Below, piece after piece: positions 46,682 to 55,342 of a stretch of DNA of 64,000 bases. The DNA lies in the NCBI RefSeq assembly GCF_003346815.1, contig NZ_CP031217.1, forward strand, positions 2,418,001 to 2,482,000, read 5' to 3'. The stretch comes from Halarcobacter bivalviorum. Its GTDB lineage: Bacteria > Campylobacterota > Campylobacteria > Campylobacterales > Arcobacteraceae. A program made the translations under genes and the position numbers. Numbering within the stretch: the stretch's first letter is position 1; every line of letters starts with the position of its first letter. Below the pieces are notes generated by a model. That model was not told the origin of the DNA. It saw nothing but the letters and a program-made list of their open reading frames with translations, and made no database searches.

Positions 46682-47368
46682 TTAAATATATATCATTTTT
46701 TTGGTCATTCCACCATCAATAGTTAGATTGCTACCCGTAATAAAACCTCTATTTTCTAATAAAAATTTTACTGCATCAACTATATCTTTAGTAGTTCCAA
46801 CTCTTCCACTCAAATGTTGTTCTTTATCCTCTTTTGTAGGGATATACTCTTTATTAGTATTTATCCACCCTGGACTAATAGAATTTACTTTTATCTCTTT
46901 TGATAAAGAGTTTGCTAAAGCATGAGTCAAGGAGCTAATACCTCCTTTTGAAGCACTATAAGCTTCTGTTCCCTTCTCAGACATAATAGCTCTTGTAGAA
47001 GAGATATTTATAATATGTCCTTTTGATTTTTTTAATCTTTTTGCAAACTTTTTTGATAGTATATATGGTGCTCTTAAATTTATATTTAAGATTTTATTCC
47101 ACTCTTTAATAGTTTGCTCTTCTAAAGGTTTGTGTGTGAATATTGCTGCATTATTAATAAGTGCATAGATAGTATGATGCTCTTCTTTTATCTTTTTTAT
47201 TGTTTCTAAAAGCTCTTTTCTTGAACTTAAATCACAAGAATAGAAGCTCACATCTTTTATATCTTCTTTTACAACATCAATATTTATTATCTTATATTTT
47301 TTTCTCAAAGCTTTTGCTATGGCTCTTCCAATACCATTTGAAGCTCCAGTTATTATTATAGTTTTCAA
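46682..47368 (-). CDS. Short-chain dehydrogenase/reductase
   Basis: 228-residue NAD(P)-dependent oxidoreductase. The cofactor loop TGASNGIG is at 7-14, NNAAIF holds the conserved NNA, the catalytic Ser lies in INISSTRA, and YSASKGG gives the Tyr and Lys. The C-terminal NLTIDGG is typical of classical SDRs. Substrate unknown. The gene overlaps dtd by 4 bases. Confidence 0.9.
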   Translation of the reverse strand: MKTIIITGASNGIGRAIAKALRKKYKIINIDVVKEDIKDVSFYSCDLSSRKELLETIKKIKEEHHTIYALINNAAIFTHKPLEEQTIKEWNKILNINLRAPYILSKKFAKRLKKSKGHIINISSTRAIMSEKGTEAYSASKGGISSLTHALANSLSKEIKVNSISPGWINTNKEYIPTKEDKEQHLSGRVGTTKDIVDAVKFLLENRGFITGSNLTIDGGMTKKMIYI

Positions 47369-47814
47369 TTTAACTCTTTACTATCTACTATAAAAGTAAC
47401 TGGACCATCATTTTGAATACTTACTTCCATATTTGCACCAAAGATTCCACTTTGAACATGAACTCCATGACTTGCTACAAAAGTTTTAAACTCTTCATAA
47501 TACTCATTTGCTATTCGTGGTTCTTCACTTGAATCAAAACTAGGTCTTCGCCCTTTTTTGATATTTCCAGCAAGGGTAAATTGAGAGATAATCAAAGCTT
47601 CTCCTCCTACATCAAGAAGAGATAAATTCATCTTGTCATTTTCATCTTGAAAAATTCTAAGGTTTACTATTTTATTTACTAATCTTTGAATATCCTCTTT
47701 TGTATCACCTTTTTTAACTCCAAGTAAAATATTTAACCCCTGCCCTATTTGACCTACTATTTTCTCATCTACTTTTACAGATGAAGATTTTACTCTTTGA
47801 ATAACTGCTATCAT
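47365..47814 (-). CDS. dtd: D-aminoacyl-tRNA deacylase
   Basis: Hydrolyses D-amino acids, and glycine on tRNA-Ala, from mischarged tRNAs. 149 residues, the normal length. The N-terminal MIAVIQRVK, the SQFTLAG motif and the C-terminal NDGPVTFIVDS (GP cis-proline site) are diagnostic. It follows mcrB without a gap and overlaps the SDR gene. Confidence 0.96.
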   Translation of the reverse strand: MIAVIQRVKSSSVKVDEKIVGQIGQGLNILLGVKKGDTKEDIQRLVNKIVNLRIFQDENDKMNLSLLDVGGEALIISQFTLAGNIKKGRRPSFDSSEEPRIANEYYEEFKTFVASHGVHVQSGIFGANMEVSIQNDGPVTFIVDSKELN

Positions 47815-49371
47815 TTATACTTCTTTTCCTAAAATTTCTACGACTTTTTTATAATTTTCTTCATCACCATAAAAATACTCTTCTAAAAGTGGTTTAATTT
47901 TATACTCTTTTATAAACTCTAAATCCAAACCACACATAAAATAACTATGTCCTAACATAAACTCTTCACCTCTAGTTTTTTCAATAAATTCATTTATTTT
48001 TATCATTAAATTTCGTGCAGCAATATTTGTTACCCGTTCAGGTTTTGGAGTCATCTTTAAAAATGTAAACCTACGTCTAAGTGCTATATCTATAGTAGCA
48101 ATAGATTTATCAGTAGAATTCATAGTAGCTATGATGTATAAGTTTTTAGGGATTAAAAACTTTTCTTTTGAGTATGGTAAAGTCACTTCATACTCTTTTT
48201 TACCTCTTTTGTCCTCTTCTATTAATGTAATAAGCTCACCAAAAATCTTAGAAATATTTCCTCTATTTATTTCATCTATTACTATGTAGAAGTTTTTTTG
48301 TTTTTCTTTTTTTATATGTTTCTTTCTTTTTATCTTTAATAGCTCATCTAAAATTGCATTATAATAAGGTGCTAATCCACCTTTAATAATTGTATTTGCC
48401 TCTTCATAATACATTTTCTCTAAAGTTATTAAAGATAAAGTGTGACTTCTATCTTGGTTCTTTTTTTCAAAATAAATTGTTTTTTCATTATAATCATATA
48501 TATAAAAGTAGCTATCTTTTCTTTTTAAATTAACTTTTAAAAGTTCTTCATTTTCAATAGAATCAGATAAAAACTCTTCAAGTGCTTCTTTAAAAATAGC
48601 TTGAGTTATTTCTGATTTTGATTTTAAAAGATTTGTTTCTGCTTCATTTACTAACCTTTTAAGTATTCCATCTTCAAGCTTTATATTTCCACTTTCAGTT
48701 GGTCTAAAACCTTCTATAAAGTCTTCATAAGAATAGCTTTGATGAAAAGTTACAAATTCCATTCTTTTCTCTTTTTTTATATCTTTATATAATTCTTCAA
48801 TACTATCTTTTTTTATTTCATCATCTTTATCATTTACAATAAAATCAAAAATCTCACTTTCACTAAAATCTCCACCTTCAACTAAAGAAATTAACTTTTT
48901 ATAATTGTATGTTTTCCCAACTCCTGGAGCACCATAAAGCATTATGTTTTTTGTTTTAATATTATTATTTTCATTGTAAAGTTCTTCAACTACCAAACTA
49001 TCATTACTTTTCTCAATTTTATAGCCAAGTTCATTTTTAACATAATTTAAAAATCTATCAAAACGTTCTCCACCCCATTGACTCGAAACATATAATTTTT
49101 TGTTATCAAAATATATTACTTCATCATGATTTGAGAAAAAACGTTTTTCTCTTTTTTCTAATCTACCATCTTCTTCCCATTTTATTATTTCATCTTCATT
49201 TTTTATAATTCCAAGGTTAGCCTTACCAAAACTATCAGGAAAAACCTTTTTTAACTCTTCATAACTAATATTTGGGTGTTCATTTACATATTTGCATACA
49301 ACTTCTAAAACTAATCTATTTTTAGATAATTCTTTTTTCTCATTGAAATCATATTTAGTATAATCTGGCAT
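47815..49371 (-). CDS. mcrB: McrB-type AAA+ GTPase of a modification-dependent restriction system
   Basis: 518 residues. An N-terminal region of about 130 residues would read DNA, with no recognised fold. The AAA+ domain has Walker A GAPGVGKTY (147-155), a FHQSYSYEDFIEGFRP segment, the McrB-type Walker B region YIVIDEINRGNISKIFGE, and ATMNSTDKSI...ALRRRF. Such motors translocate DNA and activate the McrC nuclease on methylated sites. The start overlaps mcrC by 17 bases. No methylase gene is nearby, which fits a methyl-directed system; the target modification is unknown. Confidence 0.9.
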   Translation of the reverse strand: MPDYTKYDFNEKKELSKNRLVLEVVCKYVNEHPNISYEELKKVFPDSFGKANLGIIKNEDEIIKWEEDGRLEKREKRFFSNHDEVIYFDNKKLYVSSQWGGERFDRFLNYVKNELGYKIEKSNDSLVVEELYNENNNIKTKNIMLYGAPGVGKTYNYKKLISLVEGGDFSESEIFDFIVNDKDDEIKKDSIEELYKDIKKEKRMEFVTFHQSYSYEDFIEGFRPTESGNIKLEDGILKRLVNEAETNLLKSKSEITQAIFKEALEEFLSDSIENEELLKVNLKRKDSYFYIYDYNEKTIYFEKKNQDRSHTLSLITLEKMYYEEANTIIKGGLAPYYNAILDELLKIKRKKHIKKEKQKNFYIVIDEINRGNISKIFGELITLIEEDKRGKKEYEVTLPYSKEKFLIPKNLYIIATMNSTDKSIATIDIALRRRFTFLKMTPKPERVTNIAARNLMIKINEFIEKTRGEEFMLGHSYFMCGLDLEFIKEYKIKPLLEEYFYGDEENYKKVVEILGKEV

Positions 49372-50548
49372 ACTCCCATCCTTTCTCTTCCAATATCTTT
49401 TTCATCTTCTTTTTTATATCTTCAATATATTCTCTATACTTACCATTAAAACTCAAATCTATCTTTTTAATTTGGAGTTCTACTTTTTTATCATTATTTC
49501 CAAGATTATGTACTACACTTTCATTTAGTTCAATATCTTTATTTAAATTTTTTGGATACAAAAGCATTGTTTTTTTAATACCTTGAAAATTATTACCATA
49601 TGCATACATTTGGTACTTATCATTTCTATCTATTTTTTGCATATCTATTCTTTTGTATTTACAATCAATAATAAGATTTTTACTATTTACTATAATATCA
49701 GGCTTTAGTTTTAAGCTTCCAAACTCTTTATATTTTTTTGGGATAAATACATCTTCTTCTATCTCATTTATAATTTTTCCTACAAACTTTTCAAACAATA
49801 TATTCATATCAAAAAGAAAAGCAAAGGATTTCTTACCTTTTGAAAAAAGTGGTATTGTCTTTTGCAAAAGTAAAAGTGCCATTTCAAAACTAGTCTTATA
49901 TCTTTGATTAATTCTATTAAAATAGATATTTAATCTATCTATATCCATTTTAAAAGATTCTACTTCATCAAAAATAAGTTCACATTGTTTTAAAATTTTC
50001 TTATTTTTTACATATTTCTGTAACTCTTTTATTGCATATAAAAAGAACTGATTTAAAGTATTGTTTTCACTAAATTCATCATATTCACAATATATCTTAT
50101 TTTTTGTAAAATTATATTTCAAATTTTCATTTATTAGATATTTACCTTTTAAAGTAGTAAGATTTTCCTGTTCTGTTATGTACTCTTTATAAAGCCCTTT
50201 TTTTAGTTCACTTAAAAGGTTTTGAGCAAACAGTTGTACCAAAACTTCAATAATTGTATGCTTTTCATTTTCGCAAGAAGCTATTTGTTCATTTGAAAGT
50301 TTTATATCATAAACATACATCAACATATAAATAAAAATATCTAAGTTTTTACTCTCCTCATCTGCTATTTTAGGGAGGACATAATAATCATTATCTTCAA
50401 AATTTAATATACCACAATATTGGCGTGTCTTTATTTTCCCCCAATCCTCTTTAAAATACTTATGCAAGGATTTGTTTTCTTTAATATGATTGATTAACTT
50501 CTCATTTAATGATGATATTTCTTTGTATTCATATAAGTATTTTTGCAT
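49355..50548 (-). CDS. mcrC: McrC-type endonuclease component
   Basis: 397 residues. The N-terminal part is the helical McrC linker domain that contacts the McrB ring. A PD-(D/E)xK nuclease lies in the C-terminal half: LKPDIIVNSKN followed by LIIDCKYKRI supplies Asp, Asp and Lys. Gene order mcrC-mcrB is reversed relative to E. coli mcrBC. It lies 11 bases downstream of the transglutaminase-like gene inside an otherwise housekeeping operon. Confidence 0.88.
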   Translation of the reverse strand: MQKYLYEYKEISSLNEKLINHIKENKSLHKYFKEDWGKIKTRQYCGILNFEDNDYYVLPKIADEESKNLDIFIYMLMYVYDIKLSNEQIASCENEKHTIIEVLVQLFAQNLLSELKKGLYKEYITEQENLTTLKGKYLINENLKYNFTKNKIYCEYDEFSENNTLNQFFLYAIKELQKYVKNKKILKQCELIFDEVESFKMDIDRLNIYFNRINQRYKTSFEMALLLLQKTIPLFSKGKKSFAFLFDMNILFEKFVGKIINEIEEDVFIPKKYKEFGSLKLKPDIIVNSKNLIIDCKYKRIDMQKIDRNDKYQMYAYGNNFQGIKKTMLLYPKNLNKDIELNESVVHNLGNNDKKVELQIKKIDLSFNGKYREYIEDIKKKMKKILEEKGWEYARLY

Positions 50549-50559
50549 AGGGTTAAAAT

Positions 50560-51165
50560 TTATTTATACTCCAAACTTTCAACTACTAATTTCTTATTCC
50601 TAAACGGGTCTATAATCGCTTCAATCTCTTCTAACTTATATTTCAAAGGAAATCCTATTTTAGAATTTGTTGCTGTTGTTTCTAGTTTATAAAAGGCTTG
50701 CCCATTTACATAAAGAGCTTTTTTATTTGCTAACTTTTCTTTTAATTTTACTATCACAAAAACATGTTTTGGCACAAATACAAAGTAAGCTTCATACCCT
50801 TTTGTTTTAAGTAGTGAGATAAGCAAGTTTGATTTATCATCACAATCTCCAAAATTTTGTTCTACTACATGTTTAGGACTTCTTGCAACACTTTTATTTA
50901 CTTTATAAGGTATTCTTGTTACAAAATCAAGCATTGATTGCACTTCACAAAGTTCATCTTTTAAACAATTTTTTGTTAGAAAATTTCCTAATCTAAAAGT
51001 ATAGTCATCTTGCCTAACTTGATTTACATAGGTTGCCCCATCTATATTTATAAATTGATTTTTAACGATAAAAAAAGATTTAAACAAAAAACTTATCAAT
51101 ATAGCAAAAAAAATTACAGTAACAATAAGTGCAATCTTATTTACTAACTTACTTTCAAAAAGCAT
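50560..51165 (-). CDS. Transglutaminase-like membrane-anchored protein
   Basis: 201 residues with an N-terminal membrane helix (about 11-31). A transglutaminase-like core is suggested by GDCDDKSNLLISLLKTKGYE (catalytic Cys before the helix) and VPKHVFVIVKL (catalytic His). It faces the periplasm and could act as a peptidase or amidase on envelope peptides. SD AAGGCC precedes the ATG; it overlaps the aminotransferase gene by 11 bases. Confidence 0.75.
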   Translation of the reverse strand: MLFESKLVNKIALIVTVIFFAILISFLFKSFFIVKNQFINIDGATYVNQVRQDDYTFRLGNFLTKNCLKDELCEVQSMLDFVTRIPYKVNKSVARSPKHVVEQNFGDCDDKSNLLISLLKTKGYEAYFVFVPKHVFVIVKLKEKLANKKALYVNGQAFYKLETTATNSKIGFPLKYKLEEIEAIIDPFRNKKLVVESLEYK

Positions 51166-52093
51166 CTAAGGCCTTTTTTAATCCCTTTATATTACTTAGT
51201 GAACCCACATAAAAACTTACGAAATACTCATCTATAAAATCATACTCTAAACAAGAGTTTATAATAACCCCATGTTTTTGAATCTGACTTTTAAACTCTT
51301 TTGCATCTATATTTTTAAGCCTAATTAAAAGTGAGTTTGAATTACTTTGAAACATCGATTCTACATATTTATGTTCTTGTAATATTTTCTCTAGTTCTAT
51401 TCTATTTTTTATATAGATTGAGTTTGTAATTGAAGAGAACTTATTATCTTTTAATGCCTCTTCTAAATATTTTATTTCAAAATTTGAGATTTTATTTTGA
51501 GGTTCAAATTTTCGCAAGTTTTTTATATTTTCATTATTTGCGAAAACAGTTGCAATATTTAAATTTTTTCTTGAGTAAAATTTACTTAAATCCTTTAAAA
51601 TAAAAAGATTTTCATATTCACTTAAATACTCTACACTCGATTGTTTTCCACAAAAATCAATAAGAGTCTCATCAATAATTACTTTAGCTTCTTTACTTTT
51701 CCAATACTCAAAAAGCTTATCTAATTCATAAAAGGTGCCATCTAAAAAAGAGGGATTCATAAAAACTACAACACTTTGTTCTTTTATTGGTAAAAAGATA
51801 TTTTCAAATCTATTAATTAATCTAGTTTCATAGCCTAGATTATTTGCAGCCTCTTTATACTCTAAATTACAAGGAGAATAGATATAACAATATTTTGAGT
51901 TTAAATATTTTAGAAGTGAATAAATAGAAGAAGAAAAACCATTAAAAAGTTCAATATTCTCTTTTTTTATTCTGTATCTGGTTTCAAGTAAGCATAAAAG
52001 AGATTTATAGCAAGAACTCTCATCACATACTTTATTGAAGTCAATCTCTATATTTGGCTTTAAAAAATTAACTTCACTTCTAAAATCAAACAT
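51155..52093 (-). CDS. Class I/II PLP aminotransferase-like protein (CobD/HisC-like)
   Basis: 312 residues, shorter than typical HisC (about 350-365). Lys in ILKDLSKFYS is the predicted Schiff-base residue, an aspartate in VIIDETLIDF aligns with the cofactor nitrogen ligand, and YSPCNLEYKEAA fits the aromatic substrate loop. It resembles threonine-phosphate decarboxylase and histidinol-phosphate aminotransferase. Substrate unknown. It abuts marC. Confidence 0.75.
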   Translation of the reverse strand: MFDFRSEVNFLKPNIEIDFNKVCDESSCYKSLLCLLETRYRIKKENIELFNGFSSSIYSLLKYLNSKYCYIYSPCNLEYKEAANNLGYETRLINRFENIFLPIKEQSVVVFMNPSFLDGTFYELDKLFEYWKSKEAKVIIDETLIDFCGKQSSVEYLSEYENLFILKDLSKFYSRKNLNIATVFANNENIKNLRKFEPQNKISNFEIKYLEEALKDNKFSSITNSIYIKNRIELEKILQEHKYVESMFQSNSNSLLIRLKNIDAKEFKSQIQKHGVIINSCLEYDFIDEYFVSFYVGSLSNIKGLKKALDAF

Positions 52094-52693
52094 CTACAAC
52101 CCTAAAAAGTTTTTAATCCCTGTAAATACAATTTGTGCAGATAAAGCAGCTAAAAAAAGCCCTGTAATCTTTGAAATCACAAGTAAACCTTGTTTTCCAA
52201 CTAATCTATCAATTATTGAAGAAGAGTAAAGCATAATACCTATTACTAAAATTGCACAAACAAGAGCTAAACTACCTAATAACATTGAACCATTTGAATC
52301 AAAGTTTGCACCCATTACAAGTAAAACCCCTATCGTACCTGGTCCGATTGTGATTGGAATAGAAAGAGGTACAACTGCTAATTCAGAGATATCTTTTTGC
52401 TCTACTTTTTGAGTATCCTTATTTCCTTTGATTAACTCAACTGCTGATAAAAATAGTAAAGAACCAGCTCCAATTCTAAAAGCATCTAAAGTTATTCCAA
52501 ATACTGCAAAAATATGCTTTCCAAAATAGAGTAAAATTAAACTAATAACAACTACTGAAATAGTTACTTTTATAGCTAGTGCTTTTTTTTGATTTGAGGT
52601 AGCATCAGTTGTTACTGTTAAAAAAACTGATAATACAAAAAAAGGTGTCATGATAAAAAACATTTTTAAAAATGTTGAAAAGAATAATTCCAT
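52094..52693 (-). CDS. MarC-family inner-membrane protein
   Basis: 199 residues with six predicted membrane helices typical of MarC/UPF0056: FFIMTPFFVLSVFLTVTTDA at the start, PLSIPITIGPGTIGVLLVMG in the middle and a C-terminal VFTGIKNFLGL. Its function is not established; the old link to antibiotic resistance is not supported. The SD and first base of the start codon lie in one arm of an 11-bp inverted repeat. Confidence 0.9.
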   Translation of the reverse strand: MELFFSTFLKMFFIMTPFFVLSVFLTVTTDATSNQKKALAIKVTISVVVISLILLYFGKHIFAVFGITLDAFRIGAGSLLFLSAVELIKGNKDTQKVEQKDISELAVVPLSIPITIGPGTIGVLLVMGANFDSNGSMLLGSLALVCAILVIGIMLYSSSIIDRLVGKQGLLVISKITGLFLAALSAQIVFTGIKNFLGL

Positions 52694-52725
52694 TATACTT
52701 CCTAAAAACTATTGAGGAAGTATAA
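52693..52725 (-). promoter_or_regulatory. Inverted repeat covering the marC ribosome-binding site
   Basis: TTATACTTCCT (52693-52703) and AGGAAGTATAA (52715-52725) are perfect reverse complements with an 11-base loop. In the minus-strand transcript the 3' arm contains the SD AGGA and the A of the AUG. A folded mRNA would hide the start. No U-run follows, so a simple terminator of dsbD is less likely. Confidence 0.55.
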
Positions 52726-52754
52726 CAAAATATAGTTGTAGATTTATTTTATTG

Positions 52755-54515
52755 TTATTTAAAATTTTTGTTTATAACTTCTAAAAACTCTTGTGGATTT
52801 TTATAGCCAATTATCTTAGCTGCTTTCATCTCTTGATTATTTTCATCAAAGAAGATTAAAGCAGGAGGTCCAAATACTTGGAATTTTTTCATTAAAGCTT
52901 TATCTTCATCTGTATTTTTTGTAACATCAGCTTTTAAAATTGTAAATCTTTCAAGTACTTTTTTTACCTCTTCATCTTGGAATGTAATATTATCTAACTC
53001 TTTACAAGATACACACCACTCAGCCCAAAAGTCAAGCATAACTGGTTTAGATGAAGCTTTTATTGCTTGGTCTAACTCTTCAAGATTTTTAACCTTTACA
53101 AACTTCACATCACTAGAACTTGTTGCTACAACTTTTGAAGAAGTAAACTTTTCAAGTGGTTTTAGTACATTTGTTGCACCACTTATAGCACCTATAAAAG
53201 TTGCAGTACCATAGATTAAAAGAACTGTTGCAAGTAGTTTTACTAAAACATGCTCGAAAGTTTTGATAAATAATCCAGCTCCTAGGAATAATAGTGCCCA
53301 TAAATACATGATTAATGTAGGGTCTAATACTCTATCTAACATCCAAACGGCAATTGCAAGCATTACAATACCAAATACTTTTGTAACTTGCTCCATCCAA
53401 CCACCAGGTTTTGGCATAAACTTACCAGCACCAAGCCCAATAAGAAGTAAAGGAACACCCATACCTAAACTCATCACAAATAAAGCAGCTCCACCTAAGA
53501 TGGCATCACCTGTTTGTCCAATATAAACTAAAGCTCCTGCAAGAGGTGGTGCAACACAAGGACCAACAACAAGTGCAGATAAGAATCCCATTACAGCAAC
53601 TCCAAATACACCTTGTTTCTCTTTCCCTTCAGTCGTTTTATTTAGTTTTGTTTGTAAACTTTGTGGTAATTCTAATTTAAAATATCCAAACATAGAGAAA
53701 GCCAATACTACAAAGATAAATGCAAAAGAAACCAATACATACGGATTTTGTAAAGCTACTTGTAAATTAGCTCCAAATAGACCTGCTATAACTCCTGCTA
53801 TTGTGTATGCTAAAGCCATTGCTAAAACATAAACTAAAGATAAGAAAAAACCTTTTGAAGCTGTTAGTTTTTCATTATCCCCTGCTTTTACAATAATAGA
53901 TGAAAGAATTGGAATCATAGGGAAAACACAAGGAGTTAGAGATAATAAAAGTCCAAATCCAAAGAAAGTTGCAAGAACTAAAATTGCACTTTTATCCTTA
54001 AGTGTATTTACAATTGAATCACTCTCTGAAATATTTTCATTAGCTATTGTTTCATTTATAGTTACATCTTTTTTAGTTTCAATAATTTTTGAAGCATCTA
54101 AGTTTGAAGCTAAATTTACAGAAATAGTTTCACTCATAGGTGCATAACAAAGTCCTGCTTTTGAACATCCTTGAAAAAGTAATTGAACTTCATAACTATC
54201 AGCTTTTAATTCCTCTTTTAAAAGTGAAAAAGGAATATCTATAGAGATTTCATTAAAGTGAACAATAAACTCATCATATGGCTCAGGTTTTGGCATCTGA
54301 AGTTTAGATGTAATCTCTTTTTTCTCTGGCTTTGTAATAAAAACTTTTAATTGTTCATCATAAAGATAAATATCTTTACCTAGTTTTATACTAGCAACAA
54401 TCTTATCTTGCTGCTCTTCTAGTTTTACTTGAAATGCTTCATGTGGCTCTAAAAATGACCTTTGTATAGAAAAAGCATATACAACCATTAACATTAGCAA
54501 TAATATTTTTTTCAT
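52755..54515 (-). CDS. dsbD: Thiol:disulfide interchange protein DsbD
   Basis: Carries electrons from cytoplasmic thioredoxin to the periplasm for disulfide isomerisation and cytochrome c maturation. 586 residues: signal peptide, periplasmic alpha domain with FQGCSKAGLCY, an eight-helix core with TPCVFPM and VGPCVAPP as the buried redox pair, and a C-terminal thioredoxin domain with WAEWCVSCKEL. Length and order are canonical. The promoter overlaps a palindrome at 54540-54563. It is upstream of marC on the same strand. Confidence 0.96.
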   Translation of the reverse strand: MKKILLLMLMVVYAFSIQRSFLEPHEAFQVKLEEQQDKIVASIKLGKDIYLYDEQLKVFITKPEKKEITSKLQMPKPEPYDEFIVHFNEISIDIPFSLLKEELKADSYEVQLLFQGCSKAGLCYAPMSETISVNLASNLDASKIIETKKDVTINETIANENISESDSIVNTLKDKSAILVLATFFGFGLLLSLTPCVFPMIPILSSIIVKAGDNEKLTASKGFFLSLVYVLAMALAYTIAGVIAGLFGANLQVALQNPYVLVSFAFIFVVLAFSMFGYFKLELPQSLQTKLNKTTEGKEKQGVFGVAVMGFLSALVVGPCVAPPLAGALVYIGQTGDAILGGAALFVMSLGMGVPLLLIGLGAGKFMPKPGGWMEQVTKVFGIVMLAIAVWMLDRVLDPTLIMYLWALLFLGAGLFIKTFEHVLVKLLATVLLIYGTATFIGAISGATNVLKPLEKFTSSKVVATSSSDVKFVKVKNLEELDQAIKASSKPVMLDFWAEWCVSCKELDNITFQDEEVKKVLERFTILKADVTKNTDEDKALMKKFQVFGPPALIFFDENNQEMKAAKIIGYKNPQEFLEVINKNFK

Positions 54516-54539
54516 TTATATATCTATCCTTTAAAAATC

Positions 54540-54563
54540 TTAATTGATATTATAATCAATTAA
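54540..54563 (-). promoter_or_regulatory. Palindromic operator-like site over the dsbD -10 box
   Basis: TTAATTGAT (54540-54548) and ATCAATTAA (54555-54563) are perfect inverted arms around ATTATA, which on the minus strand is TATAAT, 34 bases before the dsbD start. A dimeric repressor bound here would block the promoter. The AT-only core makes chance more likely than usual. Confidence 0.4.
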
Positions 54564-54690
54564 TGTGAAGTCTTTGTTTACATTAATTAAGAATTATAAA
54601 TTTCTTAGTTTTGAGAATTATAATTAATTGTTATATAATTTTTGATAAAAACTTGTTATTATTTTAAATAATTAATTATAAGGGTAACTA

Positions 54691-55047
54691 ATGCATAGAG
54701 TTATTGATTTATCACCAAATGAGGTTGAAAAATTAATAGATGAAGATATTGTAATGATTGATGTTAGAAGAGATGATGAATTCAGACATACAGGAATTAT
54801 TAAAAATGCTCATAAGATGACTTTTTTTGACATGTTTGGAAATTGTGATATAGCAACTTGGATGAGAGATTTTGAAAAATTAGTAAAATCAAAAGACCAA
54901 CTTGTAGTATTAATTTGCGCACATGCAAATAGAACAAGAACTATTTCAGACTTTTTAATACAAAATCATGGATATACAAATATTGCTCATTTAGAAGGTG
55001 GAATGGCAAATTGGTTAGAAGAGGGAAAACAGACAATATTTAGCTAA
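54691..55047 (+). CDS. Single-domain rhodanese-like protein
   Basis: 118 residues. The rhodanese fold is indicated by MIDVRRDDEFRHTGIIKNAH and the active-site loop LICAHANRTRT with the catalytic Cys, then GHY-like HGYTNIAHLEGGMANW at the end. It carries sulfane sulfur; the partner is unknown. The loop CAHANRTR is positively charged, as in sulfurtransferases. It is monocistronic and convergent with the 76-residue gene. Confidence 0.9.
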   Translation: MHRVIDLSPNEVEKLIDEDIVMIDVRRDDEFRHTGIIKNAHKMTFFDMFGNCDIATWMRDFEKLVKSKDQLVVLICAHANRTRTISDFLIQNHGYTNIAHLEGGMANWLEEGKQTIFS

Positions 55048-55076
55048 GAGAAGAGCTATTATTGCTCCTCTTTCTT
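55045..55076. terminator. Imperfect hairpin between convergent genes
   Basis: AAGAGAAGAGC (55047-55055 region) can pair with GCTCCTCTTTCTT (55064-55076), leaving mismatches. T-rich and A-rich flanks could support termination in both directions, but the stem is imperfect. Confidence 0.35.
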
Positions 55077-55289
55077 CTTAGCACTAGCTTCTTGTAAAAT
55101 TGCAATTACATCATCAAGATTTGCATATGGAATATGAGATTTCCACTCAATATCTTTTCCATTTAATGAAATTCCAATACTTACAACATCTGGTGTTCCT
55201 TTTCCATATGGTTCAGAAACATTTGAAATAGAAATAATACCCTTTTTTGTCCCACTTAAAGGAAGAGTTCCTAATTCTGTTGTTGCCAT
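55059..55289 (-). CDS. Conserved small protein of unknown function
   Basis: 76 residues, soluble. A beta-rich start (LGTLPLSGTKKGIISISNVS) is followed by a helix (YANLDDVIAILQEASAKK) and a charged tail. No metal or catalytic motif is seen. AAGGA eight bases before the ATG supports it as real. It lies 53 bases upstream of nothing on its strand, with the Cache-EAL gene on the same strand ending the other side. Confidence 0.7.
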   Translation of the reverse strand: MATTELGTLPLSGTKKGIISISNVSEPYGKGTPDVVSIGISLNGKDIEWKSHIPYANLDDVIAILQEASAKKKEEQ

Positions 55290-55342
55290 GTGTAATCCTT
55301 TTTTTATTTATTTAAATTTTACTAAAAATAACTTTTAATTAG

